This document shows positions 8,282-16,945 of a DNA stretch of 64,000 nucleotides, piece after piece. Within the stretch, counting starts at the first letter, position 1. Each line of letters starts with the position of its first letter. A model generated the notes under the pieces. That model saw only the letters and a list, made by a program, of their open reading frames with translations. It ran no database searches and was not told the origin of the DNA. Origin of the DNA: UBA2334 sp049653005 (GTDB lineage Bacteria > Pseudomonadota > Gammaproteobacteria > Burkholderiales > Burkholderiaceae_C). The stretch covers positions 10,108 to 74,107 of the forward strand of contig JBASFL010000114.1 in assembly GCA_049653005.1 (NCBI GenBank). The letters run 5' to 3'. Position numbers and translations under genes: made by a program.

Positions 8282-9601
8282 TCATGAGTTCGCCTGATGG
8301 TTCCGGCTTTTCAGTTCGCGCAGCTTATCGGCGATGCGAATTTCCAGCCCCCGCTCGACGGGCTTGTAAAACGTTTGCACTGGCATGCCGTCGGGAAAGT
8401 AATGTTCGCCCGCCGCAAAACCGCCCGGTTCGTCGTGGGCGTAGCGGTAGCCTTTGCCGTGGTCCAGGTCTTTCATGAGCTGGGTGGGCGCGTTGCGCAG
8501 GTGCAGGGGCACGGGGCGGGTGCCGTCGGTTTTCACCAACGCCTTGGCCGCTTTGTAGGCGGTGTACACGGCGTTGGACTTCGGGGCCACGGCCAGGTAC
8601 ACCACGCATTGCGCCAGGGTCAACTCGCCTTCGGGCGAACCAAGGCGCTCGTACACCTCGGCCGCGTCAAGCGCCATGCGCAGGGCGCGTGGGTCGGCCA
8701 AGCCAATGTCTTCGCTGGCCATGCGGATGAGGCGGCGCACCACGTAGCGGGGGTCGGTGCCGCCGTCGAGCATGCGCACCAGCCAATACAGGGCCGCATC
8801 GGGGTCAGAGCCGCGCACTGACTTGTGCAGGGCCGAAATGGCGTCGTAAAACTGGTCACCGCCTTTGTCATAGCGGCGCAGGCGCTCGCCCAGCACGCGC
8901 TGCAGCCACGGCACGGTGACCAGCGCCAGCTGTTCGCTGCGGGCGGCCACGGCCAGGGTTTCCAGCGTGTTGAGCAAGCGGCGGGCATCGCCATCGGCGT
9001 GGTCGGCCAGCAAACTGGCCGCTTCATCATCCATAGCTGGAAACGCTTGATGGACAAGCGCCAGGGCCATTATTTGCTTCAAATCTGCCGGTTCCAGCGC
9101 CCGCAACACGTACACCGCCGCCCGCGACAACAGCGCGGAGTTCACCTCGAACGAGGGGTTTTCGGTGGTGGCGCCGATGAAGGTGAACAGCCCGCTTTCG
9201 ACGTGCGGCAAAAACGCGTCTTGCTGGCTTTTGTTGAAGCGGTGCACCTCGTCCACAAACACCAGGGTGCGGGTGGGCACCAGCCCGGTGAGGGCGGCCT
9301 GGGCTTGCTCCACCGCCTCGCGGATGTCTTTCACGCCGCCCAGCACGGCGCTGATGGTGATGAACTGGGCGTCAAACGCATCGGCCATCAACCGTGCAAT
9401 GGTGGTTTTGCCCACACCCGGCGGGCCCCACAGAATGCAACTGTGGGGCTGCCCAGACTCAAACGCCAGCCGCAGCGGCATGCCCGGGCCCAGCAGGTGT
9501 TGCTGCCCCACCACCTCGCCCAGGGTGCGGGGGCGCAGGCGTTCGGCCAGGGGCATGTGGGCGGGCGCACCGGGGCGGCCGCTGGGGCTGCCCGCGCTCA
9601 T
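8282..9601 (-). CDS. rarA: Replication-associated recombination protein A (RarA/MgsA AAA+ ATPase)
   Basis: The 439-residue AAA+ ATPase acts at stalled replication forks. Walker A 'GPPGVGKTT' is at residues 59-67 and Walker B 'LVFVDEVHRFNKSQQ' at about 113-127. The clamp-loader-like C-terminal domain contains 'FYDAISALHKSVRGSDPDAA' and 'PKSNAVYTAYKAAK'. The start overlaps the lolA stop by ATGA. Residues 173-191, in the linker between the ATPase and C-terminal domains, are encoded by a copy of the interspersed repeat. Reading frame and both domains are intact, so the insertion looks tolerated. It is the last gene of the Crp-like/ftsK/lolA/rarA unit. Confidence 0.95.
   Translation of the reverse strand: MSAGSPSGRPGAPAHMPLAERLRPRTLGEVVGQQHLLGPGMPLRLAFESGQPHSCILWGPPGVGKTTIARLMADAFDAQFITISAVLGGVKDIREAVEQAQAALTGLVPTRTLVFVDEVHRFNKSQQDAFLPHVESGLFTFIGATTENPSFEVNSALLSRAAVYVLRALEPADLKQIMALALVHQAFPAMDDEAASLLADHADGDARRLLNTLETLAVAARSEQLALVTVPWLQRVLGERLRRYDKGGDQFYDAISALHKSVRGSDPDAALYWLVRMLDGGTDPRYVVRRLIRMASEDIGLADPRALRMALDAAEVYERLGSPEGELTLAQCVVYLAVAPKSNAVYTAYKAAKALVKTDGTRPVPLHLRNAPTQLMKDLDHGKGYRYAHDEPGGFAAGEHYFPDGMPVQTFYKPVERGLEIRIADKLRELKSRNHQANS
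9031..9083 (-). repeat. Interspersed repeat copy 2, inside rarA
   Basis: On the minus strand this copy reads CCCTGGCGCTTG, then a diverged middle, then a CAGCTAT end. Its flank (TTTGAAGCAAATAATGGC) closely resembles the flank of the purT-adjacent copy. It is translated as part of RarA. Confidence 0.65.
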
Positions 9602-10251
9602 TGCTTGAGCACGTCGGCACCGGCGGGGGGCTTGAAGGCAAAGCCGCTGGCGCTCAAGCCGGTGTTGGGTTTGAAGCCGTCAAACCGGATGGTGGAGCGC
9701 TGGCCGAAGCTGTCTTCCATGTCCAGCACCGCCAATTGGCCCTGGGCAAACCCCACGCGCACGTTCTTCAGCTGGCCGTCGCGCTGCTTGGGGCTGGCGC
9801 GCACCCAGCTCAGGCCCTCGGCGTCGGGCTCGGATTTGAATTCAAACACCTCGCCCAATTTGGCCAGGCTGGCCGATGAGGCGACCAGCGCCGCAGGGGT
9901 GGAGCCCAAGGCCTGCGCCTGCGAACGGCTGGTGACCTGGTTCAGGTCTGCGTCGTGCAGCCACAGGGTTTTGCCGTCGGCCACGATGGTTTGCTCGAAG
10001 GGTTTTTTGTAATCAAACCGGAAACGGTCGGGCCGCAAAAACGCAAATGTGCCGCTGCTGGTTTTGGGCCGGGGCGCGGCCTCGCCGGTGCGGGCAGGGG
10101 CCGTCACGGTCTGGGTGAAAGCGGCACTGCCGCTTTGGGTGGCGGTCAAGAAATTTTCAAGGTCTTTTAGGCCATCAGCGCTTGATGGTATTGCGTTTGC
10201 AGCTATCAAAATTCCAAAAATCAAGTGGCGCATGGGGTGTGGGTGTGTCAT
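9598..10251 (-). CDS. lolA: Outer-membrane lipoprotein carrier protein LolA
   Basis: LolA is the periplasmic chaperone that carries lipoproteins from LolCDE to LolB. The 217-residue frame has an N-terminal hydrophobic signal region (about residues 9-20) and the LolA core: 'SGTFAFLRPDRFRFDYKKP', 'IVADGKTLWLHDADLNQV' and the C-terminal 'IRFDGFKPNTGLSASGFAF'. The ATG at 10251 overlaps the ftsK stop by ATGA; an ATG at 10233 is an alternative, and neither has a clear ribosome site. Residues about 14-29, the end of the signal peptide and start of the mature chain, come from an interspersed repeat. The operon position between ftsK and rarA is usual for the group. Confidence 0.93.
   Translation of the reverse strand: MTHPHPMRHLIFGILIAANAIPSSADGLKDLENFLTATQSGSAAFTQTVTAPARTGEAAPRPKTSSGTFAFLRPDRFRFDYKKPFEQTIVADGKTLWLHDADLNQVTSRSQAQALGSTPAALVASSASLAKLGEVFEFKSEPDAEGLSWVRASPKQRDGQLKNVRVGFAQGQLAVLDMEDSFGQRSTIRFDGFKPNTGLSASGFAFKPPAGADVLKQ
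10163..10210 (+). repeat. Interspersed repeat copy 3, inside lolA
   Basis: Plus strand reads GGCCATCAGCGCTTG, then ATGGTATTG, then an AGCTAT end. It lies in the signal-peptide part of lolA and is translated in reverse orientation as I-L-I-A-A-N-A-I-P-S-S-A-D-G. Confidence 0.75.
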
Positions 10252-12599
10252 TCGGCGCGGGGCGGCACCAGTATGTCGCGCTGGCCGCTGCCACTCATGG
10301 CGCTGACCAAGCCGGCTTTTTCCATGTCCTCCACCAAACGGGCGGCGCGGTTGTAGCCAATTTTCAGGTGGCGCTGCACCAGCGAGATGCTGGCCTTGCG
10401 GTTTTTCAGCACTACTTCCACGGCCTGGTCATACATGGGGTCTTTTTCACCGCTGGGGCCGTCGACACCGTCGCCACCCGGCTCGCCGTCGCCATCGACC
10501 GTGCCGCCTTCCAGAATGCCTTCGATGTAGTTGGGCTCGCCGCACTGCTCTTTCAAATAGGTGACCACGCGGTGCACCTCTTCGTCGCTGACAAACGCAC
10601 CGTGCACACGCACGGGGTAGCCGGTGCCGCTGGGCATGTAGAGCATGTCGCCCATGCCCAGCAGGGCTTCGGCGCCCATTTGGTCCAGGATGGTGCGGCT
10701 GTCGATCTTGCTGCTGACCTGGAACGAAATGCGGGTGGGAATGTTGGCTTTGATCAGGCCGGTGATCACGTCCACGCTGGGCCGTTGCGTGGCCAATATC
10801 AAATGAATACCCGCGGCCCGGGCTTTTTGCGCCAGCCGGGCAATGAGTTCTTCAATTTTTTTACCCACCACCATCATCAGGTCGGCCAGCTCGTCAATGA
10901 CAACCACGATGTGCGGCAGCCGCTCCAGCGGTTCGGGCTGCTCGGGGGTGAGGCTGAAGGGGTTGTAAATGAACTCGCCTTTGGCCTTGGCTTCGTCAAT
11001 TTTGGTGTTGAAGCCCGCCAGGTTGCGCACGCCCATTTTGCTGAGCAGTTTGTAGCGTTTCTCCATTTCGGCCACGCACCAGTTCAGGCCGTTGGCGGCC
11101 TGCTTCATGTCGGTGACCACGGGGCACAGCAGGTGGGGAATGCCTTCGTACACGCTCATTTCGAGCATCTTGGGGTCGATCAGCAGCAGGCGCACGTCGC
11201 GCGCATCGGCCTTGTAGAGCAGGCTCAAAATCATGGCGTTGATGCCCACCGATTTGCCCGAACCCGTGGTACCCGCCACCAGGCAGTGCGGCATTTTGGC
11301 CAGGTCGGCCACCACCGGGTTGCCCACAATGTCTTTGCCCAGGCCCATGGTGAGCAGGCTTTTGGCCTCGTGGTAGACCTGCGAGCCCAAAATTTCGCTG
11401 AGGCGAATGGTCTGGCGTTTCGCGTTGGGCAATTCCAGCGCCATGATGTTTTTGCCCGGGATGGTCTCGATCACCCGGATGGACACCAGGCTGAGGGACC
11501 GCGCCAGGTCTTTGGCCAGGTTCACCACCTGCGAGCCTTTCACGCCAGTGGCGGGCTCAATCTCGTAGCGGGTGATCACGGGGCCGGGCATGGCCGCCAC
11601 CACACGCACTTCCACGCCAAAGTCTTTCAGCTTCTTCTCAATCAGGCGGCTGGTCATCTCCAGCGTGTCGGACGACACGGTTTCCTGCCGCGCCAGCGGG
11701 CCATCGAGCAAATCGACCTGCGGCAGGTTGGAGTCGGGCATTTCACGGAACAGCGGTTTTTGCCGCTCTTTGGCCACGCGTTCGCTGCGGGGGGGCTCCA
11801 CCACGGTGGGCTCGACGATCAACACCGGCTCGTGGTGGGTCTCCACCGTGTCTTCGCGCTCCTCGGCCACCACCTCTTCGCGCTGGCGGGCGGCCTCTTG
11901 GCCAATGCGCAGGTCCTGGTCGGCCTCACGCCGCTCTTTGCGCGACTGGAACCAGCCGTCCACCACCGCGCCCACCCACTGCGCGCCCTGCCCCCACGAA
12001 AAACGGAACACACCGGCCGTGGTGAACACCAACACGGCAATCGCCAACAACGCAGAACCGTTGAACCCCAGCCAATGCATGGCCAGTGGCCCCAGCCAAT
12101 GGCCCAGCGCACCGCCGGCGTGGTCGGGCAACAGGGGCTCCAGCCGGTACAGGCGGCCCCACTCCAGCACGGCGCTGGCCACCATCAGGGCCACCAACAT
12201 GCCCAAATAGCCCAAGCGCTGCAAGGGCGCGGCCCCCAACCAGGCCCAACGGCCGCTGAACGCGGGGGTGGCATCGGGCGCCGCCTCGGCACGGAGCCAA
12301 CGCGCCAGCGACCTCAACCACGCACGCAAGCCCACCAGAAAGAGCCACCAAACAGAAAATCCAAACAAGAAATACCCGCCATCGGCCAGCAAAGCCCCCA
12401 AACGGCCAGCCCAGTTGCGCACCCCCTCACCCATGCCCGTGGTGGACCATGCCGCATCGCCCAACGAGTGGCTGGCCAACGCCACCAAGGCAAACACCCA
12501 GGCCACCAAGCCCGCAAACAACACCAGCTCGTGGGCAAAACGCCCCACGCCAGACACAGGCTCGGGTTGGTTGTTCAGGGTGTTCAGTGAATAGGTCAT
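10248..12599 (-). CDS. ftsK: DNA translocase FtsK
   Basis: FtsK pumps DNA at the division septum and activates XerCD for chromosome dimer resolution. The 783-residue protein has about four N-terminal membrane segments (residues 20-180) and a short charged linker rich in Glu and Arg. The RecA-like motor has Walker A 'GTTGSGKS' near residue 445 and 'LLLIDPKMLEMSVY'. The C-terminal gamma winged helix, about 715-783 ('RKASISLVQRHLKIGYNRA'), reads KOPS sites. The linker is short compared with E. coli FtsK, as is normal in this order. It overlaps lolA by four bases and starts six bases after the Crp-like gene. Confidence 0.96.
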   Translation of the reverse strand: MTYSLNTLNNQPEPVSGVGRFAHELVLFAGLVAWVFALVALASHSLGDAAWSTTGMGEGVRNWAGRLGALLADGGYFLFGFSVWWLFLVGLRAWLRSLARWLRAEAAPDATPAFSGRWAWLGAAPLQRLGYLGMLVALMVASAVLEWGRLYRLEPLLPDHAGGALGHWLGPLAMHWLGFNGSALLAIAVLVFTTAGVFRFSWGQGAQWVGAVVDGWFQSRKERREADQDLRIGQEAARQREEVVAEEREDTVETHHEPVLIVEPTVVEPPRSERVAKERQKPLFREMPDSNLPQVDLLDGPLARQETVSSDTLEMTSRLIEKKLKDFGVEVRVVAAMPGPVITRYEIEPATGVKGSQVVNLAKDLARSLSLVSIRVIETIPGKNIMALELPNAKRQTIRLSEILGSQVYHEAKSLLTMGLGKDIVGNPVVADLAKMPHCLVAGTTGSGKSVGINAMILSLLYKADARDVRLLLIDPKMLEMSVYEGIPHLLCPVVTDMKQAANGLNWCVAEMEKRYKLLSKMGVRNLAGFNTKIDEAKAKGEFIYNPFSLTPEQPEPLERLPHIVVVIDELADLMMVVGKKIEELIARLAQKARAAGIHLILATQRPSVDVITGLIKANIPTRISFQVSSKIDSRTILDQMGAEALLGMGDMLYMPSGTGYPVRVHGAFVSDEEVHRVVTYLKEQCGEPNYIEGILEGGTVDGDGEPGGDGVDGPSGEKDPMYDQAVEVVLKNRKASISLVQRHLKIGYNRAARLVEDMEKAGLVSAMSGSGQRDILVPPRAE

Positions 12600-12605
12600 G
12601 GGGCG

Positions 12606-13307
12606 TCAAACGGAGACAGGACGGGTCGCTGAACGGCCAGGGCTGCGGCGGCGGTCGTGCACGCGCGTTGCACCGTCGGCCAGCATTTCAATGAAGCCAC
12701 GCTCTTCAAGGTCTTTGATGACACGGCTGACCATTTCGCGTGAGGCACCGATCATCTTGGCCACGTCCTGGCGAGACACCTTTTCGACAATCACCAGCCG
12801 CCCTTGTGCATCGGGTTTGGCAAAGTCGATCAGCACCCGGGCCACACGGCCATACACATCCATCAAGGCCAGCGATTCGATCTTGCGGTCGGCCTGGCGC
12901 AGGCGCTGCACCAGCCCTTTCATCACCGCATAGGCCATGGCCGTGTTTTCAGACAGGCAACGGGCAAATTCGGCGCGCCCCAGTATGAGCACGTCCGTTT
13001 GGATGTCAGCGCGCACCGTGGCCGAGTGGGGCTGGTTGTCAATCAGGCTCATTTCACCCAGGTAGTCCCCTGGGCTGAGGGTGGCCAAAATCACCTCGCG
13101 ACCGCGTTCATCAGCGGTCACCACCCGGGCCCGACCGGTGAGCAAAATGGCCAAACTGTTGGATTTTTGGCCTTGCTCCACGATGGCTTCGCCCCGCTTG
13201 TACCGGCACTTGGTCACCGCCAGCGCCACCGCCTCGGCCTGTGTGGGGGTGAGCGTGGAAAACAGCTGCACCCGTCGAATCAATTCGAGGTTGGACAAAA
13301 TGGCCAT
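12606..13307 (-). CDS. Crp/Fnr-family transcriptional regulator
   Basis: The 233-residue protein has a cyclic-nucleotide-binding beta-roll at about 15-130 ('GDYLGEMSLIDNQPHSATV' resembles the phosphate-binding cassette). It ends with a Crp-type winged helix at about 160-220 ('SRQDVAKMIGASREMVSRVI'). The ATG at 13307 gives the usual N-terminus; codons upstream to 13346 have no ribosome site. No cysteine cluster for an Fe-S centre is seen, so it is not FNR itself. It is the first gene before ftsK-lolA-rarA and is divergent from trxB. Target genes cannot be read from sequence. Confidence 0.88.
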   Translation of the reverse strand: MAILSNLELIRRVQLFSTLTPTQAEAVALAVTKCRYKRGEAIVEQGQKSNSLAILLTGRARVVTADERGREVILATLSPGDYLGEMSLIDNQPHSATVRADIQTDVLILGRAEFARCLSENTAMAYAVMKGLVQRLRQADRKIESLALMDVYGRVARVLIDFAKPDAQGRLVIVEKVSRQDVAKMIGASREMVSRVIKDLEERGFIEMLADGATRVHDRRRSPGRSATRPVSV

Positions 13308-13445
13308 GGTTGGATCTCGGGTGTGTGCCGTGCACGGACCGGGCACAACGGGTCTTCATACAATGAAGCTGTCGCGGACAAGGGCCAGCGCCCTCACGCC
13401 CACACCAGCCCTACCACTTGCGGCCCTCGGGGCCGACACCAGCAA

Positions 13446-14393
13446 ATGAAGCATTCTAAAGTTCTGATTCTGGGCTCAGGCCCTGCCGGTTACACGGCCG
13501 CCATTTACGCATCGCGGGCCAACCTGGCACCCACCTTGGTCACCGGCATGGCCCAGGGCGGGCAGCTCATGACCACCACCGAAGTGGACAACTGGCCCGC
13601 CGACGTGCACGGCGTGCAAGGCCCCGACCTGATGCAACGCTTTCAGCAACACGCCGAGCGCTTCAAAACCGAAATGGTGTTTGACCACATCAACGCCGTG
13701 GACCTCAGTAAACGCCCCTTCGTGCTGACCGGCGACAGCGGCCAATACAGCTGCGATGCGCTGATCATCGCCACAGGCGCATCGGCCAAATACCTGGGCT
13801 TGCCCTCTGAAGAAGCCTTCATGGGCAAAGGCGTGAGCGGCTGCGCCACTTGCGACGGCTTTTTCTATCGCGGCCAACCCGTGGCCGTGGTGGGCGGCGG
13901 CAACACCGCCGTGGAAGAGGCGCTGTACCTGTCCAACATCGCCAGCAAGGTGACGCTGGTGCACCGCCGCGACACGTTCAAGGCCGAAGCCATCATGGTG
14001 GACCACCTGATGGAAAAGGTGGCAAGTGGCAAGATCGAACTCAAAACCCACTGCGTGCTCGACGAGGTGCTGGGCGACCCCAAAGGCGTGAACGGTGTGC
14101 GACTGAAAAACGTGTTGACCGGCGCCACCGAAAACGTGGAAGTGCAAGGTTGCTTCATCGCCATCGGGCACCAGCCAAACACCGACATTTTCAAAGGCCA
14201 GCTGGAGATGAAAGACGGCTATATCGTCACCCGCAGTGGCAACAACGGACTGGCCACCATGACCAGCGTGCCAGGTGTGTTTGCCGCCGGTGACGTGCAA
14301 GACCACATTTACCGCCAGGCCATCACCAGCGCAGGCACGGGTTGCATGGCCGCGCTGGACGCGCAACGCTTTCTGGAGCAGGGCAGCGCCTGA
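13446..14393 (+). CDS. trxB: Thioredoxin reductase
   Basis: TrxB reduces thioredoxin using NADPH and FAD. The 315-residue protein has the FAD site 'LILGSGPAGYTAA' at the N-terminus, the redox-active CATC motif at residues 133-136, and the NADPH fold 'VVGGGNTAVEEALYLS'. The C-terminal FAD motif is 'VFAAGDVQDHIYRQAITSA'. The length fits the low-molecular-weight class. The ATG at 13446 is preceded only weakly by a ribosome site. Frames opening upstream are not part of the protein. The gene is divergent from the Crp-like gene. Confidence 0.95.
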   Translation: MKHSKVLILGSGPAGYTAAIYASRANLAPTLVTGMAQGGQLMTTTEVDNWPADVHGVQGPDLMQRFQQHAERFKTEMVFDHINAVDLSKRPFVLTGDSGQYSCDALIIATGASAKYLGLPSEEAFMGKGVSGCATCDGFFYRGQPVAVVGGGNTAVEEALYLSNIASKVTLVHRRDTFKAEAIMVDHLMEKVASGKIELKTHCVLDEVLGDPKGVNGVRLKNVLTGATENVEVQGCFIAIGHQPNTDIFKGQLEMKDGYIVTRSGNNGLATMTSVPGVFAAGDVQDHIYRQAITSAGTGCMAALDAQRFLEQGSA

Positions 14394-14419
14394 CCCACGA
14401 AAAGCCCTGGGCTATAATC
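14390..14419 (+). promoter_or_regulatory. Promoter of rpmB-rpmG
   Basis: A perfect -10 hexamer TATAAT (14414-14419) lies 18 bases after a CTGACC -35-like hexamer (14390-14395), directly behind trxB and about 200 bases before rpmB. Confidence 0.65.
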
Positions 14420-14616
14420 GCGGGCTTTGCTGAAAGCCGCACACCCGTTATTGGGCGTCGGTGCACTGGGCAAAACGGGCCTGCCATGTGGGCCCACCGG
14501 GTTACCGCCACCCTTTTTATTGGCGAGGTGAGGCTGAAACGCCAGGCCACCCACGGGCTCAAAAGCCCAACGGTGGTCCCGCTGCGACAGCTGTTTGATG
14601 TATCGGAGTGTCCTTT
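14420..14616 (+). promoter_or_regulatory. Long structured leader before rpmB
   Basis: About 190 transcribed bases separate the promoter from rpmB and contain no convincing gene. Two foldable parts are visible: GGGCC/GGGCCC near 14479-14498, and a two-step hairpin at 14547-14576 with stems CCACC/GGTGG and GGGCT/AGCCC around CAAA. No T run follows, so it is not a terminator. A translational control element for the ribosomal protein operon is possible but unproved. Confidence 0.4.
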
Positions 14617-14850
14617 ATGGCACGCGTCTGCGATGTAACGGGCAAAAAGCCCATGGTGGGAAACAACGTTTCCCACGCCAACAACAAAACCAAGCGCCGC
14701 TTCCTTCCCAACCTGCAATACCGCCGGTTCTGGGTTGAGAGCGAAAACCGTTGGGTGCGTTTGCGCGTGTCCAGCGCTGCTCTGCGCCTGATCGACAAAA
14801 ACGGCATTGATGCCGTGCTCGCAGACCTGCGCGCACGCGGTCAAGCCTGA
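14617..14850 (+). CDS. rpmB: 50S ribosomal protein L28
   Basis: The 77-residue protein starts 'MARVCDVTGKKPMVGNNVSH', the L28 hallmark, and continues with basic residues typical of a ribosomal protein. GGAG lies seven bases before the ATG at 14617. It is followed 18 bases later by rpmG; the two make the usual L28-L33 operon of the large ribosomal subunit. Confidence 0.97.
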   Translation: MARVCDVTGKKPMVGNNVSHANNKTKRRFLPNLQYRRFWVESENRWVRLRVSSAALRLIDKNGIDAVLADLRARGQA

Positions 14851-14868
14851 TACTGAAAGGAACCGATC

Positions 14869-15039
14869 ATGGCAAGCAAAGGCGGACGCGAAAAAATCAA
14901 GCTGGAATCCACCGCAGGAACCGGCCACTTCTACACCACGAACAAAAACAAGAAAACCACGCCCCAAAAGCTGGCTTTCATGAAGTTCGACCCCAAGGCT
15001 CGCAAACACGTCGAGTACAAGGAAATCAAACTGAAGTGA
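14869..15039 (+). CDS. rpmG: 50S ribosomal protein L33
   Basis: The 56-residue basic protein runs from 'MASKGGREKIKLESTAGTGH' to 'HVEYKEIKLK', matching the cysteine-free L33 form of proteobacteria. A clear AAAGGA ribosome site lies before the ATG. The gene is too short for many gene callers but is well supported by family match, operon position and the strong terminator 20 bases after its stop. Confidence 0.97.
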   Translation: MASKGGREKIKLESTAGTGHFYTTNKNKKTTPQKLAFMKFDPKARKHVEYKEIKLK

Positions 15040-15057
15040 TCCACTTCGTTTGAACCC

Positions 15058-15088
15058 AAAAAAGCCGCTGCAACCCAGCGGCTTTTTT
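15058..15088 (+). terminator. Intrinsic terminator of rpmB-rpmG
   Basis: A run, stem GCCGCTG/CAGCGGC, loop CAACC, then TTTTTT. A textbook rho-independent terminator. Confidence 0.92.
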
Positions 15089-15173
15089 GTGCCCATCGAG
15101 GAACAGACCCTCGCCATCACTTATGCGGCCCGCGCGATTGAAAGCGGACGCAATTGCGCTAGATTACAGCCCC

Positions 15174-16910
15174 ATGGCAGCTGCAGAATCCCAAACCACC
15201 GCCCCCACCTCCATGGCATTGCCAGGTTTGGGCCGTGCGTTGATTGCAGCGGGCAAACTTGACCAAACCACTGCCGAAGCGCTTTTCCGAAAAGCACAGA
15301 CCAACCGGACCAGCTTCATTGCAGAACTGACCGGTTCAGGGGTCGTGTCACCCGGTGATTTGGCACACGTGGTGTCGTCGGCATTTGGGGCGCCGCTGCT
15401 GGACTTGGACGCGATTGAGCCGCTCAAACTGCCCAAAGACCTGCTGGATGTGAAATTTTGTGCCGAGCACCGGGTGCTGGTGCTGTCAAAAAAGGGCAAC
15501 CGCCTGACGATTGCCACCGCCGACCCTGGAGACCAACAGGTGGCGGAGAAAATCAAGTTTGCCTCGCAAATGGGGGTGGACTGGGTCATTGCCGAATACG
15601 ACAAGCTTCTGAAGATTGTCGACCAGCAAAGCGTGTCGGTGTCCAAGGCCATGGACACCATCATCGGCGGTGATTTCGAGTTTGACGAAGAGATTGTGGA
15701 ATCGGCGGTCGTTGAGTCCAACGACAAAAACAATGCGGACGTCGAAGACGCCCCGGTGGTCAAGTTTTTGCAAAAGATGCTGCTGGATGCGTTCAGCATG
15801 CGTGCATCTGATTTGCATTTCGAACCCTACGAACACAACTACCGTGTGCGGTTTCGCATCGACGGTGAGTTGCGCGAAATTGCCTCGCCTCCCGTGGCCA
15901 TCAAGGAAAAGCTGGCGTCGCGGATCAAGGTGATCTCGCGCATGGACATTTCTGAAAAACGCATCCCACAAGACGGACGCATGAAACTGAAAGTGGGCCC
16001 CGACAAGGTGATTGACTTTCGGGTCAGCACACTGCCCACGCTGTTCGGTGAAAAAATTGTGATCCGTATCCTCGACCCCAGCAGCGCCAAACTGGGCATC
16101 GACGCACTGGGGTACGAACCGGAAGAAAAAGAAAAGCTGCTCAAAGCCATTGGCCGCCCCTATGGCATGGTGCTGGTCACCGGGCCAACTGGCTCCGGTA
16201 AAACGGTGTCGCTGTACACCTGCCTGAACCTGCTGAACCAACCAGGCGTCAACATTTCAACGGCCGAAGACCCCTCCGAGATCAACTTGCCCGGGGTCAA
16301 CCAGGTGAACGTGAACGACAAGGCGGGCTTGACTTTCGCGGCAGCCCTGAAGTCGTTTTTGCGCCAAGACCCAGACATCATCATGGTCGGTGAGATTCGG
16401 GACCTGGAAACCGCTGACATCGCGATCAAAGCAGCACAAACAGGTCACCTGGTGCTCTCCACCCTGCACACCAATGACGCCCCCACCACCCTGACGCGCA
16501 TGCTCAACATGGGCATTGCACCGTTCAACATCGCGTCCAGCGTGATTTTGATCACCGCCCAGCGGCTGGCGCGGCGCCTGTGTGCACATTGCAAATTGCC
16601 TGCCGACGTGCCCAGCAAAACGTTGATCGAGGCGGGTTTTGTGCCCGATGAAGTGGATGGCTCGTGGACCCCCTACCGACCGGTGGGCTGTGCGGCGTGC
16701 AACAACGGGTACAAAGGGCGGGTGGGCATTTACCAGGTCATGCCCATCACAGAAGACATGCAACGCATCATTTTGGCGGGAGGCAGTGCACTGGAAATTG
16801 CCGCACAAGCCCGGCGCGAAGGTGTCCGCTCGCTCAGACAATCGGGTCTGCACAAAGTGAAACTGGGCATCACGTCACTGGAAGAAGTGCTGGGTTGCAC
16901 CAACGACTGA
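15174..16910 (+). CDS. pilB: Type IV pilus assembly ATPase PilB
   Basis: PilB powers pilin polymerisation at the inner membrane. The 578-residue protein has an N-terminal GspE/MshEN domain (about 20-150), then the GspE ATPase. Walker A 'GPTGSGKT' is near residue 337 and the Asp/Walker B region is 'QDPDIIMVGEIRDLETADI'. A zinc-binding four-cysteine segment (CAHC...CAAC) is near 475-510. The ATG at 15174 is the likely start because the upstream frame runs into the rpmG terminator. The gene heads a pilB-pilC-pilD group. No major pilin gene is near. Confidence 0.94.
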   Translation: MAAAESQTTAPTSMALPGLGRALIAAGKLDQTTAEALFRKAQTNRTSFIAELTGSGVVSPGDLAHVVSSAFGAPLLDLDAIEPLKLPKDLLDVKFCAEHRVLVLSKKGNRLTIATADPGDQQVAEKIKFASQMGVDWVIAEYDKLLKIVDQQSVSVSKAMDTIIGGDFEFDEEIVESAVVESNDKNNADVEDAPVVKFLQKMLLDAFSMRASDLHFEPYEHNYRVRFRIDGELREIASPPVAIKEKLASRIKVISRMDISEKRIPQDGRMKLKVGPDKVIDFRVSTLPTLFGEKIVIRILDPSSAKLGIDALGYEPEEKEKLLKAIGRPYGMVLVTGPTGSGKTVSLYTCLNLLNQPGVNISTAEDPSEINLPGVNQVNVNDKAGLTFAAALKSFLRQDPDIIMVGEIRDLETADIAIKAAQTGHLVLSTLHTNDAPTTLTRMLNMGIAPFNIASSVILITAQRLARRLCAHCKLPADVPSKTLIEAGFVPDEVDGSWTPYRPVGCAACNNGYKGRVGIYQVMPITEDMQRIILAGGSALEIAAQARREGVRSLRQSGLHKVKLGITSLEEVLGCTND

Positions 16911-16945
16911 CGCCGCAGGGCATCGGCGCACACACAAGGTTTTAA

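Noticed and set aside
10182..12590. An 802-residue open frame on the plus strand opposite ftsK
   Set aside because: It is rich in His, Gln and Gly in the way antisense frames of high-GC genes are, has no recognisable domain, and ftsK on the other strand is certain.
13359..13364. TACAAT as the trxB promoter -10 site
   Set aside because: No acceptable -35 hexamer lies 16-18 bases upstream, so the support is too weak to list.
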